Assembly: GCF_029382225.1 (NCBI RefSeq)
Contig: NZ_JARLTC010000036.1
Span: 62,001 to 126,000, forward strand
DNA: 64,000 nt
Direction of reading: 5' to 3'
DNA from: Spongiactinospora sp. TRM90649
Lineage (GTDB): Bacteria; Actinomycetota; Actinomycetes; Streptosporangiales; Streptosporangiaceae
The notes beneath the pieces are model-generated. The model saw only the letters and a program-made list of their open reading frames with translations, made no database searches and was not told the DNA's origin. Made by a program: the position numbers and the translations under genes. Below are positions 17,749 to 26,648 of this stretch, in pieces; the stretch's first letter is position 1; each line of letters starts with the position of its first letter.

Positions 17749-18579
17749 TCACGAGTGGCCGAACGGCTCCGAGTCCGTGTCGTCCACCGAGCCGGTGAGG
17801 TCGGGCGCGGCCTCGCCCTGTTCGGACCTGTCCTCCATGAGGTCGAAGCCGAGGTCGTCGAGGATGGGCGGGGGCTGCTCGATCGCCGGGGGCGCGGCGG
17901 ACGCCTCGGAGTGGGCGCCGCAGCCGTGGTCGGCCGACACCACCCGGCCGTCGTCGGGCGCGTACTCGTTGGCGCACACGCCGAAGCCGAGCCGCAGCAC
18001 ACCGGCGAGCGGCCAGTAGAACCCGCAGGTGGAACACTGCGCGGGCGCCGCGTGCGCGAGCGGGGTGTGCGGGCCGGACTCGCCGGAGTGCCAGCGCCGC
18101 ACGGCCTGGTCGCGGCCGCTGGGCGAGAGCACCCTGGCCCGGCCGAGACCCAGCTCGAAGATCATTTGCCGGTCGGCGTCGTCGTCGGTCGCGGTGAAGC
18201 CGGGGGTGAGCCGGTCGTCGTCGGCCGAGGTGGGCAGCAGGTCGCCGACCCCGAGGTCGCCGGGGCGCAGCCGCTCGCTCCACGGCACCCACTGGGGCGC
18301 GAGGAGGGAGTCGGCGCCGGGCAGCAACGAGGTCTCACTTACGGTGACGACCTTGGCCCGTGAGGCGCGGGTGACGGTGATGGCCCATCGCCAGCCGCGG
18401 TAGGCGCGGTCGAGACAGGCGAAATAGTGGGTGCCGGTGCGGTCGCCCTCCACCTCGAATCCGAGATGGTCGCCGACCTCACCGGGCCCGGCGAGGCCCT
18501 GAGCGGCCTCGCGGGCGAGATCGACGGCGGCCACGCAGGCGGCATCAGGTGGCGCCACGCGGGTCCGGGTGCGGCTCAC
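17749..18579 (-). CDS. DUF3027 family protein
   Basis: 276 residues from GTG 18579. Features: PDAACVAAVDLAREAA near the start, the block THYFACLDRAYRGWRWAITV, the QWVPWSERLRPGDLGVGDLL motif, and a Cys pair CSTCGFYWPL plus a distant FGVCANEYAPDDGRVVSADHGCGAHSE that together could bind zinc. These are hallmarks of actinobacterial DUF3027, a conserved protein of unknown function. The C-terminal 60 residues are acidic and disordered. It lies 67 bp upstream of the sacsin-like gene on the same strand, probably co-transcribed, and is divergent from the MFS gene at 18853. Confidence 0.85.
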   Translation of the reverse strand: MSRTRTRVAPPDAACVAAVDLAREAAQGLAGPGEVGDHLGFEVEGDRTGTHYFACLDRAYRGWRWAITVTRASRAKVVTVSETSLLPGADSLLAPQWVPWSERLRPGDLGVGDLLPTSADDDRLTPGFTATDDDADRQMIFELGLGRARVLSPSGRDQAVRRWHSGESGPHTPLAHAAPAQCSTCGFYWPLAGVLRLGFGVCANEYAPDDGRVVSADHGCGAHSEASAAPPAIEQPPPILDDLGFDLMEDRSEQGEAAPDLTGSVDDTDSEPFGHS

Positions 18580-18852
18580 GAGACCACCCCCGCCGGCAGC
18601 GGGTGCCCGCCCGGGTGACTCGGGCTGTTGGTGTTGGCTCGCCAGTTCACACTTCATTTTCCCCCATGGCGGGTGGTGCCAGCGACGTCCCCCGCCCTTC
18701 ACGATTGCATTGTCGCCGCCAAGTCGCCGCGAAGTCGCCGGGAGCGGCCTGCACAAGCCACCAGGAACTCCCCGGAACAAGGGCGATAGGGGCGGTGGTG
18801 TCGGAGGGGACGAGCCGGGCAGTCGCGGCGCGGTTCGGGTAAGACTGGATGC

Positions 18853-20451
18853 GTGACAGGTGGTGGCTGGGAGAACGCGCGGCGCGCGGCGGGCTCCGCC
18901 TCGCGCCGGTTCGCCAGATCGGCCGCCTCGGCCGGCAGGGCGACCGTCCGCGCGGGGCGGGCGACGATGGGGGGCACTCGCGTGGCGGGCAAGGCCGCCG
19001 CGGACGGCACGCTGCGTGTCGGCCGGGCGGCCAGGCGGCTCACCCACGCCCAGGGCGCGGGACGCACAGGGCTGGGCCGGCTGATCGAGCTGAGCGCGCT
19101 CGCCGCCGCCGGCGACGCGCTGATCACGGTCGCGCTGGCGGGCACGCTCTTCTTCGGACTGCCGGTGGACGAGGCGCGCGGCCAGGTAGCGCTCTACCTG
19201 CTGATCACGATGGCGCCGTTCGCGGTGGTCGCGCCGCTGGTCGGCCCGGCGCTCGACCGGTTCCGCTCGGGCCGCCGCTACGTGATGGCGGGCACGCTCA
19301 TCGCCAGGGGCCTGCTGTGCTGGTCGATGGCCGCCGCCGTGCTGTCCAACGACGCGGTCACGCTGTTCCCCGCCGCCCTCGGCGTGCTCGTGCTGTCCAA
19401 GGCGTACAACGTGAGCCGGGCGGCGATCATGCCGAGCGTGCTGCCGGCCGACATCGGCCTGGTCACCGCGAACGCCCGGGTGGCGCTGTTCACCCTGGTC
19501 TCGGCGGGCGTGGCCATTCCCGTCGGCGCGGGCCTCTCCGCCTGGCTGGGCGGCGAGTGGGTGCTGCGCGGCACGCTGGTGCTGTTCGCCGTGGTCGGCG
19601 TCTACGCGCTGCGCCTGCCGCGCCACGTGGACGCCCCCGACATCGAGCCCGATCCGGACGAAGAGCACCTACAGGAACGCCCGGCCCGCTGGCGCACCCT
19701 GCTCAACGTGGGCCCGGCCGTGGCCGAGGCGATGCGCGCCAACGCCGCGATCCGGTTCTTCTCCGGCTTCCTGCTGTTCTTCCTGCTGTTCGTGGTGCAG
19801 GAGGACCACCTGCCCGGCGACTACTCCAAGGAGCTGATCATCGCGGTGCTGGCCGGGGCGGCGGGCGCGGGCGGCCTGGCCGGGGCGGCGGTGGCCTCGT
19901 GGGTGCGCAACCGCTCCCCGCAGGTGACCGTCCTCATCACGCTGGCGCTGGCCACCGCCGTGGGCGCGGGCACCGCGTTCCTCTACAACCTGTGGACGGC
20001 GGTCGCCGTCGCGCTGGTCGCGGCCTTCGCCCAGGAGCTGGGCAAGCTCGCCCTCGACGCCATCGTGCAGCGCGAGATCGGCGAGGAGGTGCGGTCCTCG
20101 ACGTTCGGGGTGGTCGAGGCGCTGCTCCAGATCGCGTGGGTGATCGGCGGGCTGGCCGGGCTGATCATGTCGCTGTACTCGCGCGGCCCGGCCGCCCTGA
20201 CCGTCGTCGCCGTGGCGATGGGCGCCACCCTGGTGTGGCTGGTGGTCGGACGGCGGCGCCGGCTGCGGGTCACGGACGCGCGGGTGGAGTCGGCGCGGGC
20301 CCGTTCGTCCCGGAGTCCGGCGCCGGCACCCGCTTCCGCGTCCGCCGAGGCCGCGTCGGGCATGACGACGACCGATATCGTGCCGCGCCCACCCGCCGAC
20401 CATGGCGACAAGCCCGGTCACACCAAACCACTCACAAACCCCCACGGATAA
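18853..20451 (+). CDS. MFS transporter with long basic N-terminus
   Basis: 532 residues. Residues 1-70 are Ala/Arg-rich and cytoplasmic; 12 membrane segments follow (from about residue 80), with the motif PALDRFRSGRRYVMAGTL (degenerate motif A), SKAYNVSRAAIMPSVLP and NARVALFTLVSAGVAIP. The C-terminal 70 residues are disordered. This transporter regularly lies beside DUF3027 and the CSD-containing cold-shock gene in actinobacteria; its substrate is not known. The GTG start at 18853 lacks a clear ribosome binding site. Convergent with the cold-shock gene 35 bp away. Confidence 0.82.
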   Translation: MTGGGWENARRAAGSASRRFARSAASAGRATVRAGRATMGGTRVAGKAAADGTLRVGRAARRLTHAQGAGRTGLGRLIELSALAAAGDALITVALAGTLFFGLPVDEARGQVALYLLITMAPFAVVAPLVGPALDRFRSGRRYVMAGTLIARGLLCWSMAAAVLSNDAVTLFPAALGVLVLSKAYNVSRAAIMPSVLPADIGLVTANARVALFTLVSAGVAIPVGAGLSAWLGGEWVLRGTLVLFAVVGVYALRLPRHVDAPDIEPDPDEEHLQERPARWRTLLNVGPAVAEAMRANAAIRFFSGFLLFFLLFVVQEDHLPGDYSKELIIAVLAGAAGAGGLAGAAVASWVRNRSPQVTVLITLALATAVGAGTAFLYNLWTAVAVALVAAFAQELGKLALDAIVQREIGEEVRSSTFGVVEALLQIAWVIGGLAGLIMSLYSRGPAALTVVAVAMGATLVWLVVGRRRRLRVTDARVESARARSSRSPAPAPASASAEAASGMTTTDIVPRPPADHGDKPGHTKPLTNPHG

Positions 20452-20486
20452 CGCGAAACCTAAACACCGAAGAATTGGGAATCGCG

Positions 20487-20882
20487 TTACGTGTCCAGAT
20501 CGTCCGCCACTCCGCGCAGGACCGCGGCGATCTTCTTGGTGTGCTGGGCGTCCGGATGCTTGCCCTTCTGATAGGAGGTCGAGACCGCGTCCAGGAGTTT
20601 GATGAGGTCTTCGATGATGACCACCATCTCGTCGGGCTTCTTCCGCTTGGCCTTGGTCTTCGTCTTGACGAGCGACGGCGGCTGGTCGATCACTCGGACA
20701 GACAGCGCCTGCTGGCCACGGCGGCCCTCGGCCACCCCGAACTCGACCTTCTGGCCGGGCTTGAGCGACTCGACGCCGCTCGGCAGCGCGGAGGAATGCA
20801 CGAAAACCTCACCGCCGTCGTCGCGGGTGAGGAAGCCGAAACCCTTGTCGGCGTCGTACCACTTGACCTTGCCACTCGGCAC
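20487..20882 (-). CDS. cold-shock-domain protein with C-terminal extension
   Basis: 131 residues. Residues 1-65 are a cold-shock domain: GKVKWYDADKGFGFLTRDDG (RNP1) and EVFVHSSAL (RNP2), which bind single-stranded RNA/DNA. Unlike the 67-residue Csp at 36448, it has a 60-residue extension with a Lys-rich segment (VKTKTKAKRKKPDE) and a helical end (IIEDLIKLLDAVSTSYQKG). This long form is usual in actinobacteria. GTG 20882 aligns the start with the domain; the longer open frame upstream has no support. Confidence 0.9.
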   Translation of the reverse strand: MPSGKVKWYDADKGFGFLTRDDGGEVFVHSSALPSGVESLKPGQKVEFGVAEGRRGQQALSVRVIDQPPSLVKTKTKAKRKKPDEMVVIIEDLIKLLDAVSTSYQKGKHPDAQHTKKIAAVLRGVADDLDT

Positions 20883-20974
20883 AGGGGTGACCTCGTTCAG
20901 ACTGTCGTGAAAGGTGAATGGATGTAGGTTATGCCCACCCGGACCGAAGAGCGACCATGTATTTCCGCGAGAAA

Positions 20975-21592
20975 TCAGGCCAATGGGGGTTCGGCTCGCC
21001 ACCGACGGAACCACGCGCCGAACTCCCGCAGATCCGCGAGGACTACGTCCGCTCCGTGTTCACGCAGTTCTCCTGCGGTGTAAGGGCCGGTGGCCACCGT
21101 GACGCTGACGGCATCGCCCGCCCGCGCCGCCGCGATGTCCGCGACGTGATCTCCAACATATGCGTCGGCGCCGAAGGACGCGAGCGGGACGCCTTTCCCG
21201 GCGCCGAACAGCGCCCCCTCCACGGCGTCCACGTGCAGGTCCAGAGCGGCCACCGTGCGCTTGGCGTCGGCGGTGTTCTTGCCGGTGACGACGATCACCC
21301 TGCCTCCCGCCTCCCGGACGGCGGCCACCGCCTCACGGGCCCCGGGCATGGTGGTCGTCGCCGGGACCGCGATCCGGGGATACAGCTCGCGGTAGAGGTC
21401 GGCGGCGGCCGGGATCTCCTCGGCGGGCATCCAGTACGCCAGCTCGGTCTCCAGCGGCGGGCCGAGCCGGGAGATCACCGCGTCCGTGTCGACCGGCACC
21501 CCGAGCCGTCTGGAGAGTTCTTCGAACGTGGCGCCGATCCCGGCCCGCGTATCGGCCAGCGTCAAATCCAGATCAAAACCTATCGTGCACAT
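20975..21592 (-). CDS. HAD-superfamily phosphatase
   Basis: 205 residues with HAD motif I FDLDLTLAD (nucleophile Asp and acid/base Asp), motif II VVTGKN, Lys in AGKGVPLASF, and motif IV YVGDHVADIAAARA. The helical cap between motifs I and II (about residues 15-80) makes it a phosphoglycolate-phosphatase-like (subfamily I) enzyme; substrate unknown. I prefer ATG 21592 (MCTIGFDLD), because family members begin just before the first strand; ATG 21604 is 4 codons longer. Same strand as the cold-shock gene, 92 bp upstream of it. Confidence 0.88.
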   Translation of the reverse strand: MCTIGFDLDLTLADTRAGIGATFEELSRRLGVPVDTDAVISRLGPPLETELAYWMPAEEIPAAADLYRELYPRIAVPATTTMPGAREAVAAVREAGGRVIVVTGKNTADAKRTVAALDLHVDAVEGALFGAGKGVPLASFGADAYVGDHVADIAAARAGDAVSVTVATGPYTAGELREHGADVVLADLREFGAWFRRWRAEPPLA

Positions 21593-21691
21593 GACCGTAA
21601 GCATCCCAAAGGCTTGACGTAGGGACGTAACAACCTCCCCCGTGGGAGCGTTGAATCCGCGAAAGGACTTAGTTATCCCTCAGGAGTGCTC

Positions 21692-21823
21692 ATGCCGGAC
21701 CATCGGCACGTTCCCGCTCGACGGCCTCTCCGCGAGAAAGCCGGAATTCCCGCGATAGGGGTGGGGAGCCTTCTTCGGCGTCCCGGCCGGCCCACCCGCC
21801 GGCACGGGCGGCCCACCCCCTGA
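21692..21823 (+). CDS. candidate 43-residue basic peptide
   Basis: ATG at 21692 is preceded by CAGGAG at good spacing and opens a 43-codon frame (MPDHRHVPARRPLREKAGI...), rich in Arg and Pro, ending in TGA 45 bp before the TetR gene. It could be a leader or small protein in the TetR transcript. Composition is like random high-GC sequence, so only the ribosome binding site supports it. Confidence 0.22.
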   Translation: MPDHRHVPARRPLREKAGIPAIGVGSLLRRPGRPTRRHGRPTP

Positions 21824-21867
21824 GCAGCCGGGTCATCTAGGGTCAGTGCGGAGGTAACCGGTCAATC

Positions 21868-22533
21868 ATGCACAGATCTACGCGTGAGCGGATCGTCGGA
21901 GAGGCCCTGCGGCTGTTCTCCGAGCGGGGCTACGCCGCGACGTCGGTGGCCGAGATCGAGGCCGCCGCCGGCCTCTCCCCCGGTGCGGGCGGCCTCTACC
22001 GGCATTTCAAGTCCAAGTACGAGGTCCTCGCGGCCGCCGTACACCAGCACACCACACGAACCGGCGAGCAGATCACCGCCGCCCTGAACGGCACGGCGGG
22101 CCCCGAGGCGGTGGGCGCGGACGGGCCGCTCGACGCGCGCCTGGGCGAACTGTGCCGCGCCGGGATGGCCAAGGTGCGCGAGGAACGCGAGCTGACCCGG
22201 GTGTTCTTCCGCGACCTCGGCCAGTTCCCCGAACTGGTGCTGGCCGTCCGCGAGGGACTGTTCCAGCCGATGTTCGACGCCATCACGACGTGGTTCACCG
22301 CCCAGCCGGAGTACTCCGACTCGGAACTGGACTGGCCAGGCGTGGCCGCCGTGCTCGGCGGGGCCGTGGTGCACTACCAGTTGTTCCAGGAGACCGTCAG
22401 GGAGCCGCCCGCCAGGGCGGAACGCGACCGGTTCGTGGCCGCGTGGGTGCGGATGGCCCTGGGCCTGCTCACCGCGCGCGGGGGGATCAGTGCGGGAGGG
22501 ACGGCCGCCGGGCGTGCCGTTCCGGCGGGTTGA
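21868..22533 (+). CDS. TetR/AcrR-family transcriptional regulator
   Basis: 221 residues. N-terminal TetR helix-turn-helix: TRERIVGEALRLFSERGYAA, TSVAEIEAAAGLS and the conserved GGLYRHFKSKYEVLAAAV. The C-terminal helical ligand-binding/dimerisation domain includes REERELTRVFFRDLGQFPEL. The ATG at 21868 is preceded by GGAGG (spacing about 12). No target is evident nearby: the next gene is convergent and overlaps its 3' end by 47 bp, and upstream is the HAD gene in opposite orientation, so it may act elsewhere. Confidence 0.9.
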   Translation: MHRSTRERIVGEALRLFSERGYAATSVAEIEAAAGLSPGAGGLYRHFKSKYEVLAAAVHQHTTRTGEQITAALNGTAGPEAVGADGPLDARLGELCRAGMAKVREERELTRVFFRDLGQFPELVLAVREGLFQPMFDAITTWFTAQPEYSDSELDWPGVAAVLGGAVVHYQLFQETVREPPARAERDRFVAAWVRMALGLLTARGGISAGGTAAGRAVPAG

Positions 22534-23446
22534 GCAGGCGGTAGGAGAGGTAGAAGACCCCGGCGGCCGAGCCGAGCATGAACATGATCTCGCCCACCCT
22601 GAAGTACTCGTCCGCCAGGGCGCCGGCGTCGGTGACCCCCTGCACCCAGCGCACGGCGGTCACCAGCAGGCCGCCCACGACGTAACCGGCGACGGGCGCG
22701 CCCGCGCCCGTCAGCCGGTCGCGCGGCTCCCACCCGGTGCTCATCCACGTCACGACGGCCGCGACCGCCCACACGATCAGCGGCACCGGGAAGATCGCGA
22801 TCGGGTCGAGCCGGAACGGCAGCAGCACCGCCGCCGCGACCAGCAGCAGCACCGCGATCCCCTCGCGCGGGTGCTCCTTCAGGATGGTCCGCGCGTCCCG
22901 GCCCTCGGTCGCCATCGGGTTGGCGCTCGCCATCGCCGCGCGCCGCAGCCATGCCCCCGGCAGGCCCAGCCCGCCGGAACGCCGCCGGGCCGTACCGCGC
23001 CGCGCGACTGCGCTCCGGGCGACCTGCGTGTGACGGCGGACGCCCTCCGGCACACCGGACGGCCGGATCATCGCCCGCCTGGGCTCCTCGTCATCCACCA
23101 CACGGGGGAACACCGCCGTGCTGGCCTCGGCGTCGCCCGGATAGCCGGGGATGGACACCATCAGCGTGCCGTCCGCCACGGGCGGTTCGTCCGCGACGTC
23201 GGCCCGTGCGCCGTTCTGCGCCGCCAGGCGTTTCCGTTCGGCCCGCACCAGTTCGGCCGGTTCGCCCAGCCCGGCCAGGACGCGCGCCACCCGCCGTGGA
23301 TCGCCGCTGCCGCCCCGCGCCTCTTCGATCCGCGCGCGTACGCGCGCGACCAGCTCCAGACGCTGATCCTGGCGCAGCACACCGTGCGCGTGGTCGCCCA
23401 CCCTGCTCAGGTAGTCCAGGACGAGCCGGTCGGCACGCTCGGTCAC
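22487..23446 (-). CDS. DUF1700-like N-terminal domain plus four-helix membrane protein
   Basis: 319 residues. The first 70 (TERADRLVLDYLSRVGDHAH, RQDQRLELVARVRARIEEAR, VLAGLGEPAELVRAE) are the HAAS/DUF1700-like helical signalling domain seen in membrane proteins controlled by PadR regulators. A disordered basic linker leads to four membrane helices (GIAVLLLVAAAVLLPF, LIVWAVAAVVTWMS, PVAGYVVGGLLVTAV, MFMLGSAAGVFYLSY). Function unknown; no padR gene is beside it. The 3' end overlaps the convergent tetR gene by 47 bp. Confidence 0.78.
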   Translation of the reverse strand: MTERADRLVLDYLSRVGDHAHGVLRQDQRLELVARVRARIEEARGGSGDPRRVARVLAGLGEPAELVRAERKRLAAQNGARADVADEPPVADGTLMVSIPGYPGDAEASTAVFPRVVDDEEPRRAMIRPSGVPEGVRRHTQVARSAVARRGTARRRSGGLGLPGAWLRRAAMASANPMATEGRDARTILKEHPREGIAVLLLVAAAVLLPFRLDPIAIFPVPLIVWAVAAVVTWMSTGWEPRDRLTGAGAPVAGYVVGGLLVTAVRWVQGVTDAGALADEYFRVGEIMFMLGSAAGVFYLSYRLLNPPERHARRPSLPH

Positions 23447-23599
23447 GTGGTCACCTTCTTCCTCCCCGCCACGCGTCGCGGCACCCTATACCAGGGCGGC
23501 GCGGAACCACCGTAGCGGCACAGTGCGATCATGACCTGGTCGTTTGCCGCCATACCATGAGAAGGGGCGCTGGATGCGCCGGTGGCGACGAGAGGGGGC

Positions 23600-25972
23600 A
23601 TGCCGGTGAGCGCGGACTTCGCCGACTGGTTGCGCGGACGCGACGACGAGGAACTGCGCGCACTCGTCACCGCGCGTCCCGAGCTGGTCACGCCGGTGCC
23701 CGCGCACATCGCCGGGCTCGCCTCCCGGGCGACCACCCCGTCCGCCGTCGGCCGCGCGATCGACCGGCTCGACCGGTTCGCGCTCGCCGTCCTGGAGACG
23801 CTCGTGCTGTTGCCGCCGCCGGTGCACCAGCGGGAGCTGCGCACGCTGATGCGCAGGGCGGCCGGAGGGGCGCGCGGGGCTTTCGAGGAGGCCCTGAACG
23901 GCACGCTGCGGCGGCTGCGCGAGCTGGCGCTCGTCTACGGCCCGGAGACCGCTCCGGCGCCCGCTCCGGGGGTCAGGGAGGCGCTGGACCCCCCGGCCGG
24001 GCTCGGGCCGCCCGCCGTCGTGGTGTTCCGCGACTACGCGCCCGAGCGGCTCGGCGAGATCGCCCACGACGTCGGCGCCGGCCCCGGCGAGCGGGTGCCC
24101 GACCTGCTGGGCGTGCCCGGCGTCGTCGAACGCCTGGTTGAAGAGGTCTCCCCGCAGGCCAGGGCGGCACTCGACGAGCTGGCCTGGGGCCCGGCCACCG
24201 GACGCCTCGCCAACGCCCGTCGCCCCGCGCGGACCGCCACCGCCCAGTCGCCCATCGAGGAGCTGCTGGCGCGCGGGCTGCTCGGCGCCACCGGCGACGA
24301 GACCGTGACGCTCCCCCGTGAGGTGGCGCTCTACCTGCGCGGCGGGCGCTTCCACCGCGACCTGCTCCCCGGGGCGCCCGCGCTGCGCGGCCCCGAGCGG
24401 ACCGCCGGGCTCGCCGAGCGCACCGCCGCCGGTCAGGCGTTCGCCTTCATCAGGGTGGTGGAGGACCTGTGCGAGCGGTGGAGCGTAGAACCGCCGGGCG
24501 TGCTGCGCACCGGCGGCCTGGCCGTGCGCGACCTGAAGCGCGCCGCGCTGTCCCTCGACCTGCCCGAGTGGTCGGCGGCGCTGGTCGTCGAGGTCGCGTT
24601 CGCGGCAGGGCTGATCGTCGCGGCGGGCGGCGTGGACGGCGAATGGCTCCCCAGCGCCCTCTACGACGCCTGGCGGATCAAGCCGGGCGAAGAGCGCTGG
24701 GCCGCGCTCGCCGGTAGCTGGCTCACCATGGACCGTGTGCCCGGCCTCGCCGGGGAGCGCGACGACCGCGACCGGCTGATGAACGCGCTCACCCCCGAGC
24801 TGCGCAGAGGAGCAGCCCACGAGGTGCGCGCCGCCACGCTGGCGGTGCTGGCGTCGTCCGCCCACGACGTCGCGCCCGACGCCGCCTCCGTGCGCGAACG
24901 GCTGGCCTGGGAGCAGCCCCGCCGTCGCGGCCCCTACCGCGACCGGTTGATCGACTTCACCCTGCGCGAGGCCGAGCAGCTCGGCGTGACCGGCCTGGGC
25001 GTGCTGTCCGCGCACGGCCGCGCGCTCGCCGACGGCGACTCCGGGGCCGCGACCAAGCTGCTCGCGCCGCTGCTGCCCCAGCCTGTCGACCACGTCCTGC
25101 TCCAGGCCGACCTCACCGCCGTCGCGCCGGGCCCGCTGACCGGCGACCTGCGGCGCTGGCTCGCGCTGGCCGCCGACGTGGAGTCCACGGGGGGCGCGAC
25201 GGTCTACCGGTTCGGCGAGGGCTCGGTGCGCCGGGCGCTCGACGCCGGGCACGGCGCCGAGGAGCTGCTGGCCGTCCTGGCCCGTCATTCGGCCACGCCC
25301 GTGCCGCAGCCGCTCACGTACCTGATCTCCGACGTCGCCCGCCGTCACGGACGGATCAGGGTCGGCTCGGCGGGCGCCTACATCCGCTGTGACGACCCCT
25401 CGGTGCTCGACCAGGTGATGGCCGACCGGCGGGCGCTGCCGCTGCGGTTGCGCAGGCTCGCCCCCACGGTGATCGCGTCCCGCTCGGCCAGGGCCGCCCT
25501 GGTGGACGGCCTGCGCGCGATGGGCTACGCCCCCGTCGCCGAGTCGCTGGACGGCGACGTGATCGTGAGCCGTCCCGACGCGCGCCGCGCCGAGGGCCAG
25601 CCCGCGCGCGCCGCCACCGTGGTCAACGGCCTCGACCGCGACGTGGTGGCCGCCGCGGTGCGCGCGATCCGCGCGGGCGACGCGGCGCACCAGGCCAGGA
25701 GGCCGGCCGTGGAGTCGCCGGAGGGCGAGGTGCCCCGCTCTCCCGCCACCGCCACGATCAACACGCTGCAGCAGGCGATCCGCCAGGGCGGGCGCGTGTG
25801 GATCGGCTACCTGGACAACCAGGGCCACGCCACCAGCCGCATCCTGGAACCGGCCCGCATGGAGGGCGGCTACCTCACCGCCTACGACGAGACCCGGGCG
25901 GCGGTGCACCGCTTCGCGCTGCATCGGATCACCGGGGTGTCCGATGTCACCGACTCCTCGGATACCGGGTGA
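23600..25972 (+). CDS. helicase-associated (XPB-partner, Helicase_C_3/WYL-containing) protein
   Basis: About 790 residues. No Walker motifs; instead an all-helical N-terminus (FADWLRGRDDEELRALVTAR, RPELVTPVP), winged-helix-like repeats, a Helicase_C_3 segment IRVGSAGAYIRCDDPSVLDQ ... RRLAPTVIASRSARAALVD, and a C-terminal WYL-like beta domain (GRVWIGYLDNQGHATSRILE). In actinobacteria (Rv0862c in M. tuberculosis) it lies next to the XPB helicase and is thought to act with it in DNA repair. GTG 23606 is a possible alternative start because AGAGGGGG lies 8 nt before it; GTG 23582 is longer. Confidence 0.85.
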   Translation: MPVSADFADWLRGRDDEELRALVTARPELVTPVPAHIAGLASRATTPSAVGRAIDRLDRFALAVLETLVLLPPPVHQRELRTLMRRAAGGARGAFEEALNGTLRRLRELALVYGPETAPAPAPGVREALDPPAGLGPPAVVVFRDYAPERLGEIAHDVGAGPGERVPDLLGVPGVVERLVEEVSPQARAALDELAWGPATGRLANARRPARTATAQSPIEELLARGLLGATGDETVTLPREVALYLRGGRFHRDLLPGAPALRGPERTAGLAERTAAGQAFAFIRVVEDLCERWSVEPPGVLRTGGLAVRDLKRAALSLDLPEWSAALVVEVAFAAGLIVAAGGVDGEWLPSALYDAWRIKPGEERWAALAGSWLTMDRVPGLAGERDDRDRLMNALTPELRRGAAHEVRAATLAVLASSAHDVAPDAASVRERLAWEQPRRRGPYRDRLIDFTLREAEQLGVTGLGVLSAHGRALADGDSGAATKLLAPLLPQPVDHVLLQADLTAVAPGPLTGDLRRWLALAADVESTGGATVYRFGEGSVRRALDAGHGAEELLAVLARHSATPVPQPLTYLISDVARRHGRIRVGSAGAYIRCDDPSVLDQVMADRRALPLRLRRLAPTVIASRSARAALVDGLRAMGYAPVAESLDGDVIVSRPDARRAEGQPARAATVVNGLDRDVVAAAVRAIRAGDAAHQARRPAVESPEGEVPRSPATATINTLQQAIRQGGRVWIGYLDNQGHATSRILEPARMEGGYLTAYDETRAAVHRFALHRITGVSDVTDSSDTG

Positions 25973-26055
25973 GCGGGTCGTATGACGCCGTCGGCCGCCC
26001 CCAATACCCTGGTACCAGTTGACCTTTGGACGCCAGGCGGAACGGAATACGCACA

Positions 26056-26568
26056 GTGAGCACCCCACCCGAGGGCCAGGACAGTCCCGACGACCAGGGG
26101 CAAGGGCCCGGACACGGCCAGGTCCCCGGCCATGGTCAGCCCGGCTACGGCCCCGGATACGACCAGGCTCCGGGTTACGGCCAGGCTCCTAGTCACGGCC
26201 AGCCCGGGTACGGCCCTGGCCCCGGTTACGGGCCCGGTCCGGGTTACGGCCCGCCGGGCGGCCCTTACCCGCCGCCCGGATACGGCTACGGCCAGCCGCC
26301 GTACCGCAATCCCGAGGCGCCGCGCACGCACGCGATCGTGGCCCTGGTGATCAGCATCGTGCTCGCGCTGAGCTGCTACGTAACCCCCGGCGGCATCGCG
26401 GGAGCGGTGCTGTCCGGCATCGCGCTGAGCAAGGTCGACTGGGAGCCCGACCGGGCCCGCAACCTGCTCAAATGGGCCTGGATCAGCATCGGGATCAACA
26501 TCGGGCTGATCGTCCTCGGCATCGTGGCGCTCATCGTCGCGGGGGCCAACGGCGCGTTCGACACCTGA
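26056..26568 (+). CDS. DUF4190-like two-helix membrane protein with Pro-Gly-Tyr repeats
   Basis: 170 residues. The first 95 are a disordered Gly/Pro/Tyr/Gln tail with repeated GYG/PGYGPG units, the rest two membrane helices (AIVALVISIVLALSCYVTPGGIAGAVLSGIAL and WAWISIGINIGLIVLGIVALIV) with the DUF4190 pattern of a Gly-rich hairpin and a Arg/Asn-Leu-Leu-Lys-W-A loop. Such proteins are common in actinobacteria; function unknown. It sits between the two genes of the XPB pair on the same strand, 83 bp after one and 80 bp before the other, which is unusual because those two are normally adjacent. Confidence 0.75.
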   Translation: MSTPPEGQDSPDDQGQGPGHGQVPGHGQPGYGPGYDQAPGYGQAPSHGQPGYGPGPGYGPGPGYGPPGGPYPPPGYGYGQPPYRNPEAPRTHAIVALVISIVLALSCYVTPGGIAGAVLSGIALSKVDWEPDRARNLLKWAWISIGINIGLIVLGIVALIVAGANGAFDT

Positions 26569-26648
26569 TGTTTTAACCGTTCACGGGATTGCGGGGGCCC
26601 GTCGTCTTGTTGGATAGGCGTCAGCCGCACGGACCCCTGGAGGCAGTC

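Noticed and set aside
15276..17798. 840-codon plus-strand frame opposite the sacsin-like gene
   Set aside because: Shadow of a high-GC gene; Gln/Arg/Gly-rich sequence without motifs.
23486..26068. 860-codon minus-strand frame opposite the XPB-partner gene
   Set aside because: Shadow frame; conserved helicase-associated domains are on the plus strand.
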